The position numbers and the translations under genes were made by a program. DNA of 64,000 nucleotides, taken from positions 47,255,135 to 47,319,134 of the forward strand of contig CM051517.1 in the NCBI GenBank assembly GCA_028015205.1, in the 5' to 3' direction. This document shows positions 60,501 through 64,000 of the stretch, in pieces. The notes beneath the pieces were generated by a model. That model had not been told where the DNA came from and did no database searches. It worked only from the letters and a program-made list of their open reading frames with translations. Source of the stretch: Mytilisepta virgata (Eukaryota; Mollusca; Bivalvia; Mytilida; Mytilidae). Position 1 is the stretch's first letter, and the number at the start of each line of letters is the position of its first letter.

Positions 60501-61052
60501 GTGAACCAAAATGGCTGACACAGCCGAACTTAGTTTAACATAGGCCCCAATGGGAAATTCACTCAAAAATCTTCTGCTCTGAAACCACTAAGCCAATTAG
60601 AACTAGACTTGGTAGCAATGGTCCTTAGATGGTTCTCTTTTAGAAATGTGTCCATTGACCTAGACTGTCAACCATCTTGGCTGCCACAGCCAAACTTAGT
60701 TGAACATAGAACCCTATAGAAAAACCAGCCAAATCTTTAGTCCTGCCCAAGATGAAAAGTTCATTGCAGGTGAGCGATACAGGCTCTTTAGACACTCTAG
60801 TTTAGTTTTTCTATATTTTTCTTTTCAGTTTGTTTAAGGTGGAGGTTGCATTTTGAATTTGTGACATCTTGTGATCCAATACCAGAGTCTGAAAGACCTA
60901 CAGGTGTAGATGAATGTGCAAGCTGGAGAGGTCCAGCAACCATAAACGTTGAAACTATGGTGTGGGATCTACCAATCAAAATTTATCCAACTAGTCCGAT
61001 ACACGCATCATGTGTGACAATGTTAAAGACTGGATCATGTGTACAGTTGTAA
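42459..61052 (+). CDS. RGP1: RGP1 homologue, RAB6A-GEF complex partner 2 (8 coding exons)
   Basis: In animals and yeast RGP1 pairs with RIC1 to form the guanine-nucleotide exchange factor for Rab6/Ypt6 on Golgi membranes, acting in endosome-to-Golgi retrograde traffic (family knowledge). The joined exons 42459-42559, 44480-44628, 46655-46738, 48774-48923, 51594-51734, 52099-52226, 56350-56527 and 60829-61052 total 1155 nt, giving 384 residues against about 390 in human RGP1. Recognisable stretches are an N-terminal [27 protein letters not shown] in exon 2, [20 protein letters not shown] in exon 4, [12 protein letters not shown] in exon 7 and [10 protein letters not shown] near the end. All junctions use GT..AG and keep the frame, with no internal stop, so the gene looks intact. 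The start is the first in-frame ATG after an acceptor at 42415-42416; stops precede it. Identity rests on recalled similarity to the family. Confidence 0.93.
42731..43416 (+). mobile_element. family 1 repeat, copy B (RGP1 intron 1)
   Basis: Head TAGCTCACCTGACCATCAC and a TCCGTCTGTC stretch, then units carrying GAGAACC(A/G)CTGAA and CATGAATGTTCCTTATGAGG at about 175 bp spacing, then tail GGTGAGCGATACAGGCTCCT. Complete but diverged; the tail stem-loop is decayed. Confidence 0.65.
43934..44228 (+). mobile_element. family 1 repeat, copy C (truncated, RGP1 intron 1)
   Basis: Head TAGCTCACTTAGCCTATAGG, then one unit with GGGCCAATTTGGACCAAACT. It breaks off near 44228 without a tail, about 250 bp before exon 2. 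Confidence 0.6.
44480..44628 (+). CDS. RGP1: RGP1 coding exon 2
   Basis: Residues 34-83. The acceptor is TTTTCATAG and the donor AAAG|GTTAGT. It carries the family-typical [12 protein letters not shown] and SESRVHLP stretches. A truncated family 1 repeat lies about 250 bp upstream. Confidence 0.9.
45108..46475 (+). mobile_element. family 1 repeat, copy D (RGP1 intron 2)
   Basis: Diverged copy. Head remnant GCCCATGTGAGCATTTATCATC, repeated units with GCATCTATGGAAGGACCT and TCTCCTCTGAAA, and a tail CAGGTGAGTAATACAGG ending at about 46475. Short frames on the - strand here are translations of the units. Confidence 0.6.
46655..46738 (+). CDS. RGP1: RGP1 coding exon 3
   Basis: Residues 84-111, including [18 protein letters not shown]. 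The acceptor is ATTACAG and the donor CAT|GTAAGC. It is short and contains no ATG-initiated frame of its own. Confidence 0.88.
46981..47057. repeat. hairpin, 23 bp perfect arms
   Basis: AACCTGGTTTGGGTCAGTTT plus ACG is exactly inverted at 47035-47057. The loop itself pairs (CATAAACC/GGTTTATTATG). Confidence 0.7.
47624..47784. repeat. inverted repeat, ~70 bp arms
   Basis: GAAATAATTCATTGGTGCCA and onward is inverted at 47765-47784. Further paired blocks are TATTTTAA, TAGGCAT, ATTTGTT and ATTTTACAC. Intron 3 of RGP1. Confidence 0.65.
48194..48722 (+). mobile_element. family 1 repeat, copy E (RGP1 intron 3)
   Basis: Core units like those of copy D (GTGGAAGGACCTTTATAAA twice), then TAGTCCTGCTAAAGATGG and the tail GGTTAGTGATACAGGCTCTT with GAGAGCATCT. 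It ends about 50 bp before exon 4. Confidence 0.6.
48774..48923 (+). CDS. RGP1: RGP1 coding exon 4
   Basis: Residues 112-161, including [18 protein letters not shown] and the [13 protein letters not shown] end. The acceptor is TTTTCAG and the donor CATG|GTTAGT. The tail of a family 1 repeat ends only about 53 bp upstream of the exon. Confidence 0.92.
50783..50949. repeat. long imperfect palindrome, ~83 bp arms
   Basis: The arms start GAATGGGCTTTTTCATATTG and contain CATATTGGTCC, CATTATGTCC-like and GGCCTCGGACAG words. The centre is GGCGAAGCC. It is a foldback sequence in RGP1 intron 4. Confidence 0.7.
51287..51442. repeat. tandem repeat, ~50 bp period, three units
   Basis: CATATTGAGGCT starts at 51311, 51361 and 51410, each followed by ATCCATATTGGTCCTGTTTT or a close variant. 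The CATATTGGTCC word is shared with the arms of the palindrome 350 bp upstream. Confidence 0.65.
51594..51734 (+). CDS. RGP1: RGP1 coding exon 5
   Basis: Residues 162-208. It reads [20 protein letters not shown] and ends in [10 protein letters not shown]. The acceptor is ATACAG and the donor CCTC|GTAAGT. The composition is polar, so this may be a less conserved linker between the two halves of the protein (inference). Confidence 0.9.
52099..52226 (+). CDS. RGP1: RGP1 coding exon 6
   Basis: Residues 209-251, including [19 protein letters not shown] and [20 protein letters not shown]. The acceptor is TATTTCAG and the donor CAG|GTAATA. It ends in phase 0. Confidence 0.92.
52563..53246 (+). mobile_element. 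TIR element in RGP1 intron 6
   Basis: The inverted ends GGCCACAGTTTTTTAATTTC and onward (about 33 bp plus the GACCGACC zone) lie at 52563-52600 and 53208-53246. The interior is AT-rich and non-coding. A target duplication is not clear. It abuts family 1 copy F. Confidence 0.6.
53247..53392 (+). mobile_element. family 1 repeat, copy F (truncated, RGP1 intron 6)
   Basis: Head-like TAGGTCACCTAGCCTAAAAG, then CCACTGGGCCAATTGGGACC and GGAATGGTCCTTGGGTGGCC. It then fuses to the 'GATCTTTACCC' repeat array. Confidence 0.55.
53390..54880 (+). repeat. GAGATCCCC/CATATATATTC repeat array, related to the family 2 core
   Basis: Irregular units (57-136 bp) each carry GAGATCCC(C/T)ACCCTA, ACCATATATATTCTTACT and GGGGTATGCCCC(A/T). 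The first two words also occur in the 124 bp core of family 2, so the arrays share ancestry. It is interrupted by the MITE at 53454-54270. Pieces recur at 61632-61680 and 61910-61950. Confidence 0.6.
53454..54270 (+). mobile_element. MITE-like element with ACTGTGGATTCATT termini
   Basis: Termini ACTGTGGATTCATTAATATTCG and its inverse (54247-54270) are followed inward by GTATACCAATTTTC and its inverse. It splits the GAGATCCCC array cleanly. The interior has no coding frame I recognise. Confidence 0.65.
55061..56255 (+). mobile_element. family 1 repeat, copy G (RGP1 intron 6)
   Basis: Complete: head TAGCTCACCTGGCCATAGGC with its partner GCCATGTGAGCTA, a GTCCGTCGTCGTCGTCGTCG tract, a core with units around TTCAGGTCAATCAGACA and AGAGTTATTGCCCTTG (55557 and 55706), then tail GGTGAGCGATTCAGG, stem-loop GGCTCCTGGGAGCC and TCTTGTTT. 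Confidence 0.7.
56350..56527 (+). CDS. RGP1: RGP1 coding exon 7
   Basis: Residues 252-310. It starts [18 protein letters not shown] and ends in [13 protein letters not shown]. The acceptor is ATTGTCAG and the donor ATAG|GTAAAT. The preceding 4.1 kb intron holds several transposable elements. Confidence 0.92.
57849..59200 (+). mobile_element. family 1 repeat, copy H (RGP1 intron 7)
   Basis: Best-preserved head: AGCTCACCTGGCC-CTTC-GGGCCAGGTGAGCT, followed by GTCCGTCGTCGTCCGTCC. Its core differs from copy I: five or so units of ~112-133 bp with CCATAGCAACCAATGAAAAA and TTTATAATTTACCTGTACAA (58500-59040). Tail GGTGAGCGATTCAGG plus GGCTCTTGGGAGCC and TCTTGTT. Confidence 0.75.
59531..60803 (+). 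mobile_element. family 1 repeat, copy I (RGP1 intron 7)
   Basis: Head TAGCTAAAAGGCCAGGTGAGCTA, GTCCGTCGTCGT, then ~165 bp units as in copy A, and tail GGTGAGCGATACAGGCTCTT ending at about 60803, 25 bp before exon 8. Its right half closely matches the right half of copy A. Confidence 0.7.
60829..61052 (+). CDS. RGP1: RGP1 coding exon 8 with stop codon
   Basis: Residues 311-384 and a TAA stop at 61050-61052. It includes the conserved [10 protein letters not shown] and [18 protein letters not shown] segments. The acceptor AG at 60827-60828 sits only about 25 bp beyond the tail of a family 1 repeat. Confidence 0.93.
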
Positions 61053-61192
61053 ACAATGTTCATGTAATATGTAGTGGTGATGGTGGATGATCATATAAAC
61101 TGATGAGCATTTTCAAGATATTCATTTATGTATCTGCCTGTCATTTTAAATCATGTACTAGTAACAGGTGTAATTGCAATAACGGATATATT

Positions 61193-61402
61193 TACTGTAA
61201 ATTCAGAAATTATTGCGTGCATTTATTATTGCGATTTTGTCATTTTAGACCAAAATGCGATTTTAATTTTTGCGATATTGAGAAAAATCCTGCTTCATTC
61301 ATATAAAAAATTCCAAAATGCGAATTTAAATTATTGCAATTACAACCCTGTCGCATTTTTCGCAATAATAAAAACATCGCAATAATTTCCAAATTTACAG
61401 TA
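61193..61402 (+). mobile_element. MITE in the RGP1 3' UTR region
   Basis: The ends TACTGTAAATTCAGAAATTA and inverse TAATTTCCAAATTTACAGTA bound 210 bp rich in inverted TTGCGATTTT/AAAATGCGA words. It begins 140 bp after the RGP1 stop, so it probably lies within the mature 3' UTR. Confidence 0.65.
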
Positions 61403-61460
61403 GTGGAAATGATTGTTAATTTGTATTTACTTATTTCTATGCGATGTGATTAAATATCAG

Positions 61461-61466
61461 AATAAA
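61461..61466 (+). terminator. candidate polyadenylation signal of RGP1
   Basis: The hexamer AATAAA lies about 410 bp past the RGP1 stop, beyond a MITE-like element that would be part of the 3' UTR. In AT-rich DNA a chance hexamer is possible. Confidence 0.35.
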
Positions 61467-61679
61467 AAAATGGGACTAAGATGGATTCAGATGTAGAAAT
61501 TGAAAGTACACAAATGTATATAAAACAAGCAAAAAGTCTCCCGAACAAAGTTCCCCATAAGCTACTGAACAAGAAATTTTTGAATGACCCACCCTCCCCA
61601 CCCAAAAAAAAATTCATCTTTGAATGCATCATCCCATAAGGAGTAAGGATATATATATGGTTATAGGGTGGGGATTTGA

Positions 61680-61855
61680 GATTTTTGTTTGGTTTCCCCG
61701 AACACCATCCAACATGGCCGCCATGGCTGGACTTAGTTTAACATTGAGCCTATTGGAATTTTACTTTTTCGTCAACTCCCCTGAAACCACTGAGTCAATT
61801 TGAACCAAACTTTGGTGGAATGGTCCTTGGGTGGCCCCTTTTCAAACTTATGTTT
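61680..61855 (+). mobile_element. family 1 repeat, copy J (one core unit)
   Basis: A single core unit almost identical to 60197-60362 (GGTTTCCCCGAACACCATCC), without head or tail, embedded in the CCATATATATTC-type repeat downstream of RGP1. Confidence 0.65.
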
Positions 61856-61950
61856 GAAAGGATTGGGCACACTCCTAGGGACCGCCCATGTACACCAATG
61901 AAAGCATCTTCCAATAAGGAGTAAGAATATATATGATTATAGGGTGGGGA

Positions 61951-62245
61951 TAATTAGAAGCAAGTTATTTCCCTTGCTGGGACGTAGTAATGGTTCGCTG
62001 CAATGAATTATAAAGGATTAACTGTTTTTAAAACTTGTTAATTTGCACGTAATATTTGGTTTATATAAATTTGGGAACTACTTAAGATCTTGTTGCTTCC
62101 AACATACTTGTAATCAAACTTGATTATAAAGCTGGAAATATTTGTATATCAGAGTAATAAATAATTTCTATTTACTTCCTACTGGTTGCTCTGCATTGCA
62201 GCGAACCAGTACTACGTCCCCGCAAGGGAAATAACTTGCCTCAAA
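61951..62245 (+). mobile_element. TIR element downstream of RGP1
   Basis: About 50 bp inverted ends carry GCAAGTTATTTCCCTTGC, GACGTAGTA and TGGTTCGCTGCA. The right end continues into CAAATTATAATTTTA..CAGAATCGTGAT, which also occurs at 49172-49200 in RGP1 intron 4, next to a second GGGAAATAACTTGC. That identifies a dispersed family. Confidence 0.6.
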
Positions 62246-62317
62246 TTATAATTTTAAAATCAGAATCGTGATTCCGAGATGTATGGCAAGCCAAAGTGGA
62301 CAAAAAAAGCTATTTGT

Positions 62318-62396
62318 TAATATTAGAAAATGATTTTTTAATATTAGAAATTAATTTTCTAATATTAAAAAATCATTTTCTAATATTAAAAATAAA
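62318..62396. repeat. AT-rich near-perfect palindrome, ~33 bp arms
   Basis: TAATATTAGAAAATGATTTT.. is mirrored by its inverse with almost no loop (centre AATTAATT). Each arm holds TAATATTAGAAA twice. It has strong cruciform potential. Confidence 0.75.
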
Positions 62397-62929
62397 GCAC
62401 TGTTTTAACACAATCAAATGAGTATAAGCAGCTTCAGCACAGTTTATACTTGAGCAAAACATAAGATGTGATAAAAGAATTGTATATAACTAAAAACAAA
62501 CAGCAGGCTTTAAGGTTAAGTCATTGGGCAGCAGAGGATGAAATTACTTGCAGGAACTGCAGCTACAATTTTCAGAAAAACACCAGGTAGAAATAAAAAT
62601 TCTGAATTGGCCAAAAGTGTTTAGGCTTCTTTCCTCATTTGACAAGGAGTTCCAAAGTTTTCCTGCCTCATAACTAAAGCTATTGTTTTTGGACATGGAA
62701 TATCAGTTATGCTTTGTACCTACATGTAAAATTATATGCATTTTCTTTAATTTTAACCAAATTATGCAAGAAATCTGGACTGGATTTATTTACTATTTTA
62801 TAGGTCTCTAATGCCATCATTCTCATCCTTCTGATTTTTACTACTGGTAGTTTAAACTGTTCGAGTAGGGTGTTGTAAGAATTTTTGTAGTCGTCATAAA
62901 CTAGAATACCGTGATGTGATCATCACAAA
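62397..62929. other. no gene seen
   Basis: Past the RGP1 3' end. AT-rich, without a coding frame above 60 codons that I can support. Confidence 0.5.
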
Positions 62930-63260
62930 GGGCCCTGCTTCATGTAGAGCACTGATAGGGGGAAACTACGTCAAGGGTAGTTATTCCCATAAAAATTATC
63001 CAAGAGCCCTCTCAAACTTGATCAAGGTATCTTCAATATACATCTTCCATATTAAGTTGGTTAAAGTCCTTTGAGAAATGTATAATTGACAGCGCTAACA
63101 AGAAGTTGATAGAGAAAAAAACGTAAAGGGCAGTAACTCCCACAAAAATTATCCAATAGTGCTCGTTTTCGAACTTGATCAAGGCATTGCCCATATATAC
63201 CTTCCATATAACTTTAGTTGAATCCGATGAGAAAGAATGCAAACAACAGTTTCGTATAAA
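62930..63260 (+). repeat. tandem repeat, ~155 bp period
   Basis: Two units carry GGGTAGTTATTCCCATAAAA / GGGCAGTAACTCCCACAAAA, CTTGATCAAGG and GCGCTAACAAGAAGTTGATA at a spacing of about 155 bp. It looks like the core of another element of the head-core-tail type. Confidence 0.55.
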
Positions 63261-63907
63261 ATTCCAGTGGGTTTTCCCCTAAATATATTATGTCATAGGT
63301 ATGGAATTCCCTGTATTTATAAGTTCTAGATATTGATTTCTGATTGTTTTTTGGTTTCAATATTTAAATTAGATTTTTGGCTTTATTTTAAGTTTAGAAA
63401 AATGCATGAAATGTAAAAAAGTAATTTTTTCAGAAAAGTTTTATTAATGGGAGATTACTCTGAAAACTTCCAAAAATAAGGTAGGTGAAAACACAACATT
63501 TTTATACCACTTCATGTAGCAATTTTAAAAGGCGGCGAATGTACCCTGAAACTACATGTGCTGAAACCAGTTGAATGTGTACTTTGGAAAACACATATAC
63601 TCAGTTCTCTAAATTACGCAGGAATCCTCGCTAGGATGCTCTGAGGTTGGTCTGTTTTTTAAATATTTGAAGGGGGAGGCCTATTTTTTGTCAGTTATCT
63701 TTCTGTAAAGGTAAGAATTTGGAAATAATTTCCTTAAAAAAAATTACATACACTGAAAGCTTGAAGAAATATGTTTTATTTGATATGTGGTTGTCTATGG
63801 GTATATGATACAGCCAATTGTCCAGCTATCAATCTTTGGAGTATGTTCCTTCAATTCATGACTTCATGAAAAGTACTAAGAAAAACTGTTGTGTGCACTA
63901 GAAATGT

Positions 63908-64000
63908 AGAATTGAGAGCGCTAACAAGAAGCTGATAGAGAAAACTAAGTCACGGGCAGTATCTCAAACAAAAATGATCCGGTAGCGCTCGTTTTCGAAC
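63908..64000 (+). repeat. further unit of the 155 bp repeat, running off the window
   Basis: AGAGCGCTAACAAGAAGCTG, GGGCAGTATCTCAAACAAAA and GCGCTCGTTTTCGAAC repeat the units at 63090-63170. It is cut by the window edge. Confidence 0.55.

Overview
The window reads as nuclear DNA of a bivalve mollusc, most likely a mussel-like species (inference). It is AT-rich and intron-bearing, with standard GT/AG splice sites and a very high load of interspersed repeats. Several repeats have the layout of the bivalve 'pearl'/HINE elements, and one dispersed repeat resembles a family I recall as abundant in Mytilus. I see no prokaryotic operons, rRNA genes or CRISPR arrays. Most open frames over 60 codons are chance or repeat-derived.

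Two host genes can be supported. (1) A complete RGP1 gene (RAB6A-GEF complex partner 2) lies on the + strand in eight coding exons between 42459 and 61052. The joined exons are 1155 nt (384 codons plus stop), and every junction keeps frame. (2) The 5' part of a fatty-acid-binding-protein (FABP) gene lies on the - strand: exon 1 at 27989-28058 and exon 2 at 21811-21989, separated by a 6.0 kb intron filled with GC-rich repeat elements. The last two FABP exons were not found. Two further - strand exon candidates (2322-2566 and 39265-39417) are tentative.

Layout. 1-16.8 kb: gene-poor AT-rich DNA with hairpins, minisatellites and SINE-like fragments. 16.8-20.5 kb: three copies of a repeat family with a ~157 bp core (family 3), one interrupted by a nested element with a ~156 bp core (family 4). 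21.8-28.1 kb: FABP 5' part, whose intron carries three copies of a GC-rich element with a 124 bp core (family 2), including an apparently perfect 1388 bp tandem duplication. 28.8-38.9 kb: a nest of cut-and-paste transposons. It contains a foldback element with a PIF/Harbinger-like insertion inside (TSD TTA); a 2.1 kb Mutator-like element with 262 bp TIRs, a 9 bp TSD and a broken PHD-OTU gene; and a 4.6 kb Mutator-like element with a different 9 bp TSD and a broken Ulp1/SENP-like protease-PHD gene, itself hit by a family 2 element and by an 804 bp TIR element. 39.5-62 kb: RGP1, whose introns and flanks hold ten copies of a further repeat family (family 1), all in the gene's sense direction. 62-64 kb: more repeats.

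The most notable signal is architectural. Four repeat families unrelated in sequence share one plan: a head hairpin built on a subterminal inverted repeat, a GTCC/GTC-rich stretch, a tandem core of 124-165 bp units, then the complementary subterminal repeat, a short stem-loop and a T-rich end. This fits non-autonomous Helentron-type (HINE/pearl) elements. The second notable signal is the pair of adjacent Mutator-like elements carrying ubiquitin/SUMO-type protease domains joined to PHD fingers.
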